The translations under genes and the position numbers were made by a program. Positions 9,241-19,202 of a stretch of 54,466 nt of DNA are shown here, piece after piece. The notes under the pieces were generated by a model. That model was not told the DNA's origin. It worked only from the letters and a program-made list of their open reading frames with translations, and did not search any database. Origin of the DNA: an uncultured bacterium (GTDB lineage: Bacteria > Patescibacteriota > Gracilibacteria > Absconditabacterales > Absconditicoccaceae); contig CALMTC010000019.1 in NCBI GenBank assembly GCA_937872535.1, positions 1 to 54,466 on the forward strand, in the 5' to 3' direction. Positions within the stretch are counted from its first letter, which is position 1. The number at the start of each line of letters is the position of its first letter.

Positions 9241-9708
9241 ATGAAAAAATCTACCTTGGTTACAATTATTGCTTTTACTACATTATTTTTAGTTTCTCAG
9301 TGGTCTGGTACTGCATTTGCAAGTGATGAAATTATAGTTTCTTATCAAGTTAATGAACAAGATCAGAAAATCGTTATTGCCATTACCAAAGCAGTAGAGA
9401 AATTGATAGCAAAAAAAGGCGAAAGTAAACGTTCTAGCTATATTTCTCAGCTCAGCACGATTAGTGAAGCTTATAAAGAAAATATCAGGATTCATATGAT
9501 ACTTTCAGAGGTCATTAAAGCTATCTCGCCAGTCATTGAAGAGCCAGCTATCGTCCCATCAACAAATAATAACGAAATAGAAGAAGACATTACAGAAACT
9601 GATACTGATTTTGATGCTAACACATACTATACAGGTCCGAGATGAGGATGCTATTACTACAATAATAATTGAAATAAAACTTATGTAGATAGCTCATATT
9701 GTAACTAA
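9241..9708 (+). CDS. Secreted protein with C-terminal GPRGGCYYYNNNGNKTYVD motif
   Basis: 155 residues. A Sec signal peptide (MKK, then hydrophobic residues, cleavage near TAFA-SDE) is followed by a helical region. An acidic Thr/Asn-rich linker then leads to a C-terminal motif, TGPRGGCYYYNNNGNKTYVD. That short motif is known from phage, plasmid and large-virus proteins (PBCV-type basic adaptor-like repeats). I take ATG 9241 because it starts the signal peptide; the in-frame extension upstream lies inside element A. Its counterpart after element B is at 15519. Confidence 0.65.
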
Positions 9709-9736
9709 TACTTTATATCTTAATTATTATACTCTA

Positions 9737-10075
9737 ATGAAAAAATTATTCTTTCTACTTTTGCTTTGTGGTATCGTACTAGCTGGTTGCTCTAATCAAT
9801 CACCTGAACAAAAACTTGAAGAAAAAAGAGAAAAAAGTTGATATAATAAGTGTATGAAAAATGTGGAAAAATCAAAGATAGAAAGGAAACAGTGCATTGA
9901 CTCAAAACTTCAACTCAGCGGTTATTCAGATGGTATTGACTGTATTCAAGAGTCTCAAAATGGAATATGCAAGTCTATTGAAAGATATAATGCTGAAGTA
10001 AATGCCAGCAATAATTGCTTGAAAGAGATCAAAACATACTCCCCTACTGAGTGCACAAGTTTGCTTTATGAATAG
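9737..10075 (+). CDS. Small lipoprotein, Cys-rich
   Basis: 112 residues. The signal ends with the lipobox LAGC (MKKLFFLLLLCGIVLAGCS), so the Cys at about residue 18 should be lipidated. The mature part is charged and contains six further Cys, spaced as if for disulphides. Function unknown. It follows the secreted protein by 28 bp and its end overlaps the convergent gene at 10066 by 10 bp. Confidence 0.65.
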
Positions 10076-10842
10076 TCTTTTATAAAGTTTCATTTCTCAT
10101 CTATCTTAATCGAAAACTCCTGAAAGGTTTGCCATTTTTTACCATCCCTAAACTCATAACCAATCTTTCAGAATAGAAACGCTTCATCCTCTACCCAAGT
10201 TTTTCGTAAATCATCCTTAGATCATACTCTTGAACCCTTAATCTTCCAAAACTTACCGTCTTTCTTTGCAGTATATTGCCTCAATCATAGACGTTCTACT
10301 AGCTCCAATACCTTTTGAAAAGAAAAATCAGTCAAATACTCGTTATCAATTCAACTAGCAATAGCCCAGTTATAAACGATATTGAGATAATGATTGAGAT
10401 AGAATTTTCTTAACCCTTTTGTGCTAGAAAGTTTTGATTTGTTCTGTTTAAGTTCATTTCAGTCTACTATTTCAATAAATCATCAGTCTCAAACTAAAAT
10501 AAATACATCATTACGGAAATTAACGGCATTGAAAATATAGTATTCCAAGAGAAATTTGAAATCAGAGTATTGATATATTAGATTTTGAATAAGAGTCTTT
10601 GCAACAGAATGCGAGTAGCTATACGAAACATCCCTAAAAAGAAAGATCAAAATTATTCCAGCCAATCAAAGTTCTATTCAAAGCTCCTCAGATGTTTTCT
10701 GAAAATATGCCTCATCAATTCAGTAGCTTTTGAGGGTGGGTTGTATAGAGCGCCAAATATCATTCTTATACTTGTGTAAAGTACCTTGAGACTCAACAAA
10801 ATTGTATTTTGCTATGAATTGATCTGATCTTTTAATAAGCAT
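10066..10842 (-). CDS. Hypothetical protein, 258 aa
   Basis: Reads on the - strand from ATG 10842 to TAA 10066 with many TGA-coded Gly. There is a possible membrane-associated segment at about residues 54-67 (LGIELGLAGIILIFLF). The rest is mixed helix and strand, with charged patches and a Trp/Lys-rich C-terminus (GKFWKIKGSRVGSKDD). I do not recognise a family. It is a lone gene convergent with the lipoprotein and divergent from the interrupted ORF at 10846. Confidence 0.55.
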
Positions 10843-10845
10843 TTT

Positions 10846-11139
10846 ATGCCAAAAGAGGTAAATGAGAATAGCTTATTGAAATTATTATTAGAATAAATAC
10901 TTTTACATTATCCTCACAGAGGATTTTCTACAAGTCATCCTTCAAATCAAAATGAAAGAAGGATTATTGGGCATATAAATGGACACTTCACAGGCAAGAT
11001 CTCTATTGTGAGAACTAGCCTCTTGAATGAATGATGAAGAACTTGATACCTTTATTATTGAATGCAAGAGAATATCCTCAATTATTATGGATTTTGCTGA
11101 AAAGGAGGCTCAAGAGTAGCCTCTTTTTTCATTATTTAA
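10846..11139 (+). pseudogene. Interrupted short ORF before recombinase 1
   Basis: A frame opening at ATG 10846 encodes 16 residues, meets TAA at 10894, and then stays open for 80 codons to TAA 11137. The downstream part contains five TGA codons readable as Gly and no ATG until late. It may be a decayed gene or not coding at all. A terminator hairpin lies in its last codons. Confidence 0.25.
11104..11129 (+). terminator. Terminator upstream of recombinase 1
   Basis: GGAGGCT pairs with AGCCTCT around a short loop and is followed by TTTTTT. It separates the recombinase gene (ATG 11155) from whatever is transcribed upstream. Confidence 0.65.
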
Positions 11140-11154
11140 TATCAATAAGACAAA

Positions 11155-12816
11155 ATGAGATTAACAGCTGAAAATGCGATAATTTATTGTAGGGTTTCAT
11201 CAAAATGACAGCTAGAATGATGATGACTCAACAGCCAAGAGGTTGCTTGTAGACAATACTGCGAAAGAAATTGATATAGTGTTATCAATGTTTTTCAGGA
11301 TGCTTTTACTGGATGAGACTTAGATAGACCCTGATTGAATAAGCTTTTTGAGTTCATCGATGTTACCAATAAGGAGAATCCAGACAAACCAGTGAATGTA
11401 TTTGTTGTTGATGATATTAGTAGAATTGCAAGAGATTATCAGGTTCATCTCGAACTTACCAAATGACTTGTGAAAAGATGAGTAAAGTATGAGACAGTAA
11501 ACATGAAATTTGAAGATACACCAGCAGGAAAAATGATTGAGTGAATTATGGCTATTTACTCTGAATATTTCAGGAGAAACAACCAACACCAAGTCATCAA
11601 TAGACAAGAAGCAAGGTTACTTGATTGATACCGACCACGAGACTATCCCTTGTGATACAAAACAGAAAAAGCACCAGTAGGATGAAAAATACTTGTACAG
11701 GATGAACCAAACGCAAGCATAATCCAAGAAGCTTTGCTCTGATATGCGAATTGATTACTCAATAGCGTCAAAGAAGTTGCTCATTTCTTAGAGAAAAAGG
11801 GACTAGATTTGAGAAGATACAAGAAAAAAAGAAAAGACACAACCAAAGTACATACCTCACTTGCTCAAAGAATTTTGACAAATATTCTTTATGCTGGCTA
11901 TATTGAATACAAAAGAATCACAAGAGACAAAGACTGAATAGTGAAAAAACAACGAGATGTTTCATTGAGAAAATGAAAGCATGAATGATTGATAGACTTA
12001 GAAACATATCAGAAAATACAAGAAAAACTACTCTGAAAAAGACCCTACACACATGAAACAAAAATCATCAATGATGAATACCCTTTGAGATGATTTATTA
12101 TTTGTGGATGTTGTGAATTGTTGTTTACTTCTGGAAAATCAAGGAGCAGAAATTGAAAACAAATACCATATTATCAGTTCAATAAAAAGTGTATTCACTC
12201 AGGAAAATCTATCCAAGCAGTAAAACTCCACACAGCGATGAATGAAGAGTTGCAAAAGCTATGAATCGACAAACAGTTCTTAGGATTTATGAAAATATTG
12301 ATTTCCCAAGAGTACGAGCAAAGAAAACAAGATAAAAAGCTTAGTACAAAAAATATCCAGAAAGACATTGATAAATCACAAGGAGAAATTGATAATCTTC
12401 TCAACTCTCTTGCAAGCTCCAGCTCTTCTATCGTACAAAAGAAAATAGAGCAAAAAATTGAAGAGTGTGAACTGAAGAGATTAAAACTTACAGAACAGTT
12501 GAAACAGATTGAAACAAGTATAGAAATAACAAAAGTGTTGGATTTGGCATTTGAAATACTCTCAAATCCTTACTACATACGAAAGAATTGAACCATAGAC
12601 CAGAAACAAATGTTATTGAGACTTTTGTTCAGTAAAAAAATTCCAATCGATTTCTCGACGGGAACTTACTGAACACTACCATTTAGTAGTTTATTCCTAC
12701 ATACTAAAGATATTTGAGAACACAATTACAGTCATCTGGAGACAATCGGAGCCTATTTGAACACTTACACCATAATGTGTTATGAAAAGCCAACTTTATG
12801 TATATTTCCCAACTAA
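11155..12816 (+). CDS. Large serine recombinase 1
   Basis: 553 residues. The resolvase domain is at 1-150: AIIYCRVSS has the catalytic Ser, and VFVVDDISRIARD and IMAIYSEYFRR are helix and catalytic-pocket motifs. The recombinase domain is about 165-300 (PLGYKTEK). A zinc-ribbon-like segment (FIICGCCELLFTSGKS then KKCIHSG) and a long C-terminal coiled coil at about 380-480 follow. Such enzymes integrate and excise phages and genomic islands. It sits at the right end of a unit that carries the TerS-like gene, element A and secreted proteins, so it probably mobilises that unit. Confidence 0.9.
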
Positions 12817-12926
12817 TGCGTTTTTATGTTAATGAAATGACAGATTGAAAGCAACTAGAAAACAGGCTCTCAGAAAAGCAAAAAGTTATCTACGGTTTGA
12901 CCGACTTCGAGTCCTCTGCTCTATAA
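12816..12926 (+). CDS. 36-aa ORF coupled to recombinase 1
   Basis: Its ATG overlaps the recombinase stop (TAATG). The sequence ENRLSEKQKVIYGLTDFE recurs, diverged, in the ORF at 6760-7077. Conservation of this motif argues that it is translated, perhaps as a recombinase accessory peptide or recombination directionality factor. No function is known. Confidence 0.45.
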
Positions 12927-12955
12927 GAGCATAAGTATTGAACAAGTAATATTTT

Positions 12956-14122
12956 TTACTGTTTTCATTTACTATTCAAGAAATCAGATATAAATCATAA
13001 CTTCTCTAAAGTATGCATAATTCATCTCAACAAGTAATTATTTACAAAGTTAATAGTATAAATCCTTCCCTTAGGGGTTATAGAACTAACTATTCCCTTC
13101 TTTCTTAGCTGTGCTATGGTACGAGATTTTTGTACCGAATTATTTATTCAAAATTTATTCAGCTCCTCTGCTTTGATTGTCATATCTTTAGAATTAATAA
13201 GATAGCTCAATATTTTATGTTCTTTATCTGTTATATGTTCCCTCTCTAGGGCAAAATCTATTGTGGGTATTAAAATATTACTTCTTACATATGTTCATTG
13301 GAGTAAACTATCGATTTTTTCAATCTCATTCTTCAGTCAAAGCAAGAAATATTCACACCAACTTAAAATATCATTATCTTTTAACGAATCTGCTTTTGCT
13401 AACATATCATAGTATTTTTGCCTGTTAGAGTAAAATATTGCTGAAGAATTTATAATTCTTCATTTTTTTACTTGGAATCACATTTTTATTAAGAAAGCAT
13501 ATGTAAGCACTCTTCACATTCTACCATTACCATTATCAAATGGATGAATATAGGCAAAACGATGATGAGCTATAGCCACCATTAATAGTTGATATTGTTC
13601 TCTGTGAGAAGAATTAGTGAATTTAACAAATTCATCGAAATAATCTTGCACAACCTTAAAATCAGGTGGAGTATGCTTCGACCCTGTAATAGTTACATTC
13701 ACTTTTCTTAAATCTCAAGGATTTTTTGACCCCTCTACCGAGAGGTTTTCTGTAATAATCATATGTAATTGTGAAATATAGGCACGATCTATTGCGGTTC
13801 TTTCTAATGTATTATCCTCAATAAAGCTCATTGCTTTTTCTATATTTTGGATTTCCTGGTTTTTTTCTTCTTCAGATAGTTTTTTTTCAATAATTTTTTC
13901 TACATATTCAGCTAATGTCGTATTATTTCCCTCTATTCTGGCAGATCCTAAAGTTTCCATAATATGAAATATCTCTTTTAATTGAAAAAAAATATAGGGA
14001 GGAACGGTTCCTGATAACTGCTTAGACCTCAACTTTTCCAAGTCTAAAATAATATTGGCAAGATCACTTCCCCACAAAGGATCTGGAATTTTTATTTGAT
14101 TGTTCATATCACTACTTATCAT
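12956..14122 (-). CDS. Fic-domain protein (AMPylase-type) with N-terminal inhibitory helix
   Basis: 388 residues. The active-site motif HPFDNGNGRMGR spans residues 193-204; Gly203 is TGA-coded, so in the standard code the protein would end just before the final Arg. The N-terminal motif SARIEGN (60-66) fits the Fic inhibitory helix (S/T-x3-E-G/N), here in cis. The C-terminal 110 residues look like a winged helix (TDKEHKILSYLINSKDMTIKAEELNKF). Fic proteins transfer AMP or other groups to Ser/Thr/Tyr. This class is common as single genes in genomic islands. It faces three 89-bp repeats upstream of its start. Confidence 0.85.
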
Positions 14123-14135
14123 TAAGTAAAACTTT

Positions 14136-14402
14136 ACTTATCAATAGCATACATAAAACACCCTTATTTATCAACACTTTCTCCCATATTTCTCTTCAAC
14201 TTACTTATCATTGTCCAAAACATTACTTATCAGTAAGACATATAAAACACCCTTATTTATCAACACTTTCTTCCATATTTCTCTTCAACTTACTTATCAT
14301 TGTCCAAAACATTACTTATCAGCAAGACACATAAAACACCCTTATTTATCAATGTTTTCTCTCACATTTCTCTTCAACTTACTTATCATTATCCAAAATA
14401 TT
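14136..14402. repeat. Three tandem 89-bp repeats upstream of the Fic gene
   Basis: Units start at 14136, 14225 and 14314, each exactly 89 bp, with a fourth partial copy (ACTTATC) at 14403. Each unit contains several ACTTATC/TTTATC words (GATAAGT on the other strand), like clustered binding sites. Copies differ at a few bases, mostly in the third. There are no spacers, so this is not CRISPR. Likely roles are a promoter or operator array for the Fic gene, or iterons. Confidence 0.9.
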
Positions 14403-14483
14403 ACTTATCTATAAAATCTCCATTAAGCTACATACATAAGTAATACTTAAAATTTAACCTAAAAGATATTGAAGACTCAACTC

Positions 14484-14518
14484 AAACCTCTACTCTACAG
14501 ATAGTCAGAGGTTTTTTT
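14484..14518 (+). terminator. Rho-independent terminator
   Basis: AACCTCT 14485-14491 pairs with AGAGGTT 14507-14513, followed by TTTT. It lies between the 89-bp repeats and the second recombinase unit. From here to 14712 there is no gene; the stretch is AT-rich with a G-rich patch (GGGAGGGG near 14640) but no clear signal. Confidence 0.65.
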
Positions 14519-14712
14519 GATCTTAGAAAAACAATACAAGTAAATTGTCAAAACTAGCGACAAAATCAGACACAAAAACAGCCCCTTTTTGTCGTGGGGT
14601 CAAAATAGAAACATAAGTCAATAACTATCAAACGAGCAAGGGAGGGGTGACAAAATGAAGCACAAATCGTGCAAAATAAATGCAAAAACTTTACAATTTT
14701 ACAGTACAAGAA

Positions 14713-15267
14713 ATGGCGAAAAAGGTGTGAGGGGGCGACAAACACGATTGGGACACTATGAAGCAGGAGTATATCAAAGGTGATGTGCCGTCTGTTTCAG
14801 AATTTCTAAGGCACAAAATAGGCACTAATACGGCACTTTCTGGAAATTCAAAGAATAAGACCAAAGGATGGCGTGAGGAAAGGTCTGAGTATTGGGACAA
14901 AGCCTATAAGTCACCGAGAATAACAACCGAACAGCAGAGGAATTTTTCGCTTGCTTTTGATGAGCTGACGGAGATATTGCTTGAATATGCTCAGGCACTG
15001 AAAAAGAACCTGAGACATAGGATGAAAGATAGTGTAACAAAAACTTGAAAGTATGTACCACCAATGGTGAGTATCGGCGAGATGCAAGCTATATTCGATT
15101 TCATATCACCCTTTATGAGTTGGAACAGATGATCAACGGCGGATGAAGATCAAGCAAAATTTGATCTCGTTGAGAAACTCAAAATTTGCTATGAGAAACA
15201 AAGGAAAAGTAGAGAGAACTTAGCAGAACGAAAAGATAGACTCAAAAATAATCACTACAACTTCTAA
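14713..15267 (+). CDS. Terminase-small-subunit-like protein of unit 2
   Basis: 184 residues, starting at ATG 14713 (MAKKVGGGDKHDWDTMKQEYI). It then has a region PSVSEFLRHKIG followed by KTKGWREERSEYWDKAY. The pattern D-W-x(3)-Y-x-G...G-W-x-x-R matches the N-terminal HTH part of TerS-like phage proteins. The C-terminal half is Lys/Glu-rich helix. As with the gene at 8571, it is followed at once by a copy of the hairpin/pseudoknot element and a secreted-protein gene. The two HTH proteins are not close in sequence. Confidence 0.55.
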
Positions 15268-15305
15268 AGGGTTGAAAAAATAGCAGGAATCATTACCTTT
15301 AAATT

Positions 15306-15474
15306 GCCTCGCAGGCAATTCATAAACCACAATTCGAAAGTAGTGCATCTGATGCACAATGTTTTTGTAGCGAACAAAGTAGGAGGTATAGCCGACCGAA
15401 CTGTTTGCTGCAAAGCTCTTTTCGGGTTGTGGTTTGCTTGCGAGGCACCCATTTACGGCTATGCCTCCTTTTTT
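15306..15474 (+). ncRNA. Element B: second copy of the hairpin/pseudoknot element
   Basis: Stems pair 15306-15313 with 15439-15446 and 15324-15332 with 15427-15435. An inner hairpin presents loop GGAGGTATAGCCG (15382-15394). This pairs over 13 positions with CGGCTATGCCTCC (15456-15468), followed by TTTTTT. Compared with element A, the loop bases changed from GGACG to GGAGG and from CCCG to GCCG, and the 3' strand changed to match. The outer stem sequence is also different but still paired. An extra hairpin GTGCATC/GATGCAC is inserted. It lies 44 bp before the ATG at 15519. Confidence 0.72.
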
Positions 15475-15518
15475 GTATTTGAAAAAAAGGCTTTTTATGT
15501 TTTTACCCTCTATACCCT

Positions 15519-16511
15519 ATGAAAAAAATCATTGTTTTATTCGTTTGTTTTTTGGTTGTCTCTGTAGGCTATGCTATGGACTACAAACCAACAAGTAGCG
15601 ATCAAAAGATGGTAACTAACTTTGGCTCACAACTAGAAATCTTGGTAAAGTCTGACCTTGAAAGAGCAAGGACAATTAGTCAGAAGGTCAAAACGCTTGT
15701 CTTGAGCTTGAAGCCCTGAACTAAAAATCACTGGATCATCTCTTTGATTGGATCAAAACTTGATGAGCTTATTGCTAAGAAAGACTCAGAAATTGATCTG
15801 AGTGGTGGCTTTGATGCTTTGTCGTGACTTACCAAGGTTTATCAAGCAATTAAATTTGATAAGTTTATTACTGCGTATGAAAAGGCTGTTGTATCAAACG
15901 CCGATTACCAAGTTTTGTGAGTGGTCTGGTTTGATAAAACCAATATTAAGACTAAGGATCTTTCAAAGATATTGGAAGGCGTCGGTGATAAGAAACCATA
16001 TTTTTATATCAAGCTGTGAAGCGGGTCAATTATACCTGTTGTATGAAAAGCTGTCAGTCCTTTCGTCACTATGCAAGAACAGACTTCCTATAGTATTTTC
16101 AAAGTACCAAAGAACAGCATCGATACGGCACAACTTTTTATAACGGACAAGATAACTTGTTCGGTTGATGCAAAATACTGTGAGTGAACTTTTGTCGCGA
16201 ATTTAAAAGATATTCCTCTCATAAGCTACTCATCTTCAGAGCAGACCAAACGAGAAGCATCAGAGGCGGGGCAAATTTGCAAACAGAACTCTTGGATTTT
16301 CTCTATGTATGATTGCAATAAGACTGCTGATAGAGATGCTTTTGAATGAATGAGTAAAACTCTCTTTAATCATTTTGAGAGTGATTATGATTTAGAAATA
16401 AGTGATAGCAATGTTGGTGCTCATTACTGTAAAGAAACTAATCTTGGTAAAGAGTGCCTATGGATCAGCGACCGTAAAGTGAACTCCATCACAAACCTCT
16501 ACTACAAATAA
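15519..16511 (+). CDS. Secreted protein, 330 aa, after element B
   Basis: A Sec signal peptide (MKKIIVLFVCFLVVSVGYAM, cleavage near GYA-MD) precedes a soluble domain with several Cys in its C-terminal third (ITCSVDAKYCEGTF, QICKQNS, YDCNKTAD). No family is recognised. Its place directly after element B mirrors the secreted protein after element A. The extracellular location suggests a surface or host-interaction cargo of the mobile unit. It contains seven TGA-coded Gly. Confidence 0.6.
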
Positions 16512-16538
16512 TCTTTTACCCTCCTTAATTTGCTTTCA

Positions 16539-16895
16539 ATGCACAAAGAACAAGAACACAAACTTTACATTCAGTCCTCTATTGCAAGAAGTCTACCAGC
16601 TATGGTAAGAAATGAGCTTTCAACGCTATCTGCTCAAAAACAAGAAGAATTTGTTGAAGAGTACAAAAGAAAACAAAAATCTCTAGCAGTAGCTTATGGG
16701 TGCTTGCTCCTTTTGTTTGCTTCTCACTACGGCTATCTCAAAAGACGATGAATGCAACGGCTATTTTGGCTTACTTGATGATGAATCGTTGTCTGGTGGT
16801 TTATTGATATTTTCAGATTACCTTGAATGGTTGCAGAGTATAACAAAGATATTGCTATTGAAGTTATGAGGAATTTGAAAACAATCTCTCATTAA
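16539..16895 (+). CDS. TM2-domain membrane protein
   Basis: 118 residues. An N-terminal charged helix (1-50) is followed by two membrane helices joined by a short basic turn: SLAVAYGCLLLLFASHYGYLKRR, then FWLTGGGIVVWWFIDIFRLPGMV. The WWFIDIF-x-PGMV end is the TM2-domain signature. I start at ATG 16539 rather than at the in-frame TTG three codons upstream. It follows the secreted protein by 27 bp. Function is unknown; TM2 proteins are often small partners of secreted or envelope proteins. Confidence 0.65.
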
Positions 16896-16926
16896 ATATT
16901 AAGCTTAAGAAGATGCTTTATAAGTA

Positions 16927-16952
16927 AGGCAACTCGATGCCTAAAGTTTTTT
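16927..16952 (+). terminator. Terminator after the TM2 gene
   Basis: AGGCA 16927-16931 pairs with TGCCT 16938-16942, followed by AAAG and TTTTTT. Confidence 0.5.
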
Positions 16953-17018
16953 GTATTGATTATCTAAATAAAAAAAATATCATTCATTCGAAGTTAATTT
17001 TTCTAATTAAAGAACACT

Positions 17019-17780
17019 ATGAGTAAAGAAAAGCCAATTCTTTATAAAAGGGCAACTCAACTTAAGAATGTTATATTAAGGATCGATTATCCTTCTTTTC
17101 CTGCTGATAAAATATCCATCATTGATTGAATTTTAAAACCGAAATACCCTATTGTAAAACAACTTCCTGTGAAAAAATGAGAGATTCAATATAATTTTGA
17201 TAAAGATGAACTCAATAGAACAATTATAAATTCTTTTGAACGGATATATCAGGATACAAGTAAGACAAAAAGCATTAAAATAACCGAGTCTTATATAGGG
17301 ATAACCTACACAAAATATAAAGATCGTTCAGATTTACTAAAAGATGTCGATGAATTTATACAAAAAATCATCGATGCACTGGACATCAAGACTATCAATA
17401 AAATCTGACTCAGATATGTGAATATATTAGATAATACTGATGCAAAAGAATTATCAGACCGAAAGCAATTTGTAAATAAAAAACTAACAACCAGCCTAGA
17501 ATTTTCAACAGAAAACACAAAGACAGTGAGAAGCTTGTCTCAAATACATCTTACTACTGAGAGTTCTATGATTATATTCAGATATTGAGTTTTCAATAAA
17601 GACTACCCTAGTGATATTATCAATCAAGAATTTGTCTTAGATATAGATTCTCAAACTATTTTTCCGATCGACGCAACAGATAAAACGAGTATTATCAGCA
17701 CAATTGACCAATATAATAAAAATATCCAAAAAATCTTTGAAACTGCCATTACAGAAAAATATAGAAATATAATTAAATAA
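17019..17780 (+). CDS. TIGR04255-family-like protein
   Basis: 253 residues, soluble. The central KINKIGLRYVNIL segment (about residues 126-138) and the strand-rich halves match the layout of TIGR04255 proteins, which are widespread, uncharacterised and often in mobile regions. It is first of three close genes (17019, 17810, 18056) on this strand. The two followers are a small acidic protein and a TQDCDL-motif protein, so the three may form one system. Confidence 0.55.
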
Positions 17781-17809
17781 TTTATAATTCTTTATCAATA
17801 CCCATAAAG

Positions 17810-18055
17810 ATGTGAAAAACATACTTTTCAGACATTGATACAGTCAATTTTTGAGTAAATTATGCTGAAGCAAACCAAGATATCGACTATCTAAAAACTT
17901 TAGAGGATATTGATGAAACTAACTTTTGATCTAATGAATTTGAGTGAAATTTGACTCAAGATCATAGTACACATTGAGAACCTATTGAAGCATATAAAAA
18001 GAAATCTGTAACTTTTGAAATCTTATCTTTAGATGAGTATATAGCAAGCATCTAG
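17810..18055 (+). CDS. Small acidic protein, 81 aa
   Basis: Starts ATG TGA, so its second residue is a TGA-coded Gly. Very acidic (YLKTLEDIDETNFGSNEFEG) with no hydrophobic segment. The stop TAG abuts the ATG of the next gene directly. The size and charge suggest an antitoxin-like or adaptor role, but nothing specific is recognisable. Confidence 0.5.
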
Positions 18056-18628
18056 ATGAAAGATTCAAGAATCAGTGCCAGAATAAGAAGAAGGAAGAAA
18101 TATAGAATTCATCAAGGTGACATTATAAGAGATGTTACGGTGGTTTCTGTTAAAAGAAAAGATAAGGTTATAAAAGCAAATTATCCATACTTAATAGTAA
18201 TGACTCAAGACTGTGACCTTGAGCAAGATTTTGATGCCAGAAAAAAAATAGGCGGTAGTCAAGATGCTTACTTAATAAATATCTTAGTATGTCCTGCTTA
18301 CTCTCTCGAGACATTTCAAAAGTGAGAACATCTTACATACGGCTGAACGATTTTGAAAAGACAAGAGTTTGCTGGTAAAGGTATAGATAAAGTAAAACAT
18401 AACAGAGAGCCTAGATACTATTTTTTAGAATGAGATGTGAAAATGTGAATTCCTGATTTAGTACTAGACTTTAAGCTTTTTCTGACAATAGATAGAATGG
18501 AACTATATTCACATTTCAACAAACACTATGTGGTAAGCATAGAGGAATTATTTAGAGAGTATGCAATGCAAAAGTTTGCGAACTTTCTTTCCAGAATATG
18601 ACTACCTACTTTCCAAAAAGAAAGTTAA
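18056..18628 (+). CDS. TQDCDL-motif protein, 190 aa
   Basis: A basic N-terminus (RIRRRKKYRIHQGDIIRDVTV) leads into PYLIVMTQDCDLEQDFDAR at about residues 45-64. The motif VMTQDCDLEQD is familiar from uncharacterised proteins of mobile elements. The middle is strand-rich and the end helical. No catalytic assignment is possible, though the conserved Cys and Asp residues could be an active or metal site. Directly adjoins the small acidic gene. Confidence 0.55.
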
Positions 18629-18659
18629 AATAAAAAATATTCTTTAATATTTAAAAAAA

Positions 18660-18857
18660 ATGATCTCAGAAGACATCCTCCACAAACCTTGACGGTCTTA
18701 TCAACTTTTAGACAATGGCAAAATCAAATACATCAAAGATAAAACTCTTGAAGAAAAGATTGTAGAGTCTCCCATTGAGAAATTAAGAAAGAGAATGGCT
18801 AGAGAAAGCGAAAAGAGAGATAATTTGTCCGAAGGTTCTATGGTGATCAATTTGTAA
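18660..18857 (+). CDS. Small charged protein, 65 aa
   Basis: Helical, Lys/Glu-rich (KIKYIKDKTLEEKIVESPIEKLRKRMARESEKRD). One TGA-coded Gly. Lies 31 bp after the TQDCDL gene and may belong to the same transcript. Family unknown. Confidence 0.4.
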
Positions 18858-18915
18858 AAAACTACAATTTTTAAACAAAAGATATTGAAAACGAAACTAT
18901 TTGATATAAATAGAG

Positions 18916-18954
18916 TGTCATTTACTCCGAAAAAGGGGAAATGACATTTACTCC
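18916..18954. promoter_or_regulatory. Inverted plus direct repeat, possible operator
   Basis: TGTCATTT 18916-18923 and AAATGACA 18939-18946 are inverted. CATTTACTCC occurs at 18919-18928 and again at 18945-18954. The second arm covers the ATG of the 64-aa ORF at 18941. Confidence 0.45.
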
Positions 18955-19135
18955 AAAAAAACCTCAGATCAGAAAGAAATGATCCCGCACCGATGCGGTG
19001 GTTTTTAGGATGGTAAAATCAAAAGAGAAGCCTACATCCCTCTATCCTATTTGAGAAGCAATCCACGGACTTATTAAAATAATTGGACTCGATAACATTA
19101 AAAAGTTCGATACCCCAGACAATCAGAACACATAG
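18941..19135 (+). CDS. Small basic protein, 64 aa, before recombinase 2
   Basis: Starts in the inverted repeat and ends at TAG 19133. Basic N-terminus (FTPKKPQIRKKGSRTD), then a helical part IGEAIHGLIKIIGLDNIKKFDT. It overlaps a GC-rich hairpin (CCGCACCGATGCGG near 18984). It could be a small DNA-binding accessory of recombinase 2, but there is no firm homology. Confidence 0.35.
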
Positions 19136-19202
19136 ACATATTGTTCGACCTACAACCACGACTCGTATTACTTCTTGAAAATGATCGAACATTTTATTAT
19201 AT

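Noticed and set aside
14136-14402. CRISPR array
   Set aside because: The 89-bp units are directly contiguous with no unique spacers, and no cas genes are nearby.
15304-15522. 72-aa ORF across element B
   Set aside because: It is composed of the paired element itself and has no homology; the structure explains the sequence.
18984-19008. Terminator CCGCA/TGCGG
   Set aside because: The hairpin with short T run lies inside the small ORF at 18941 and may simply be coding; not called.
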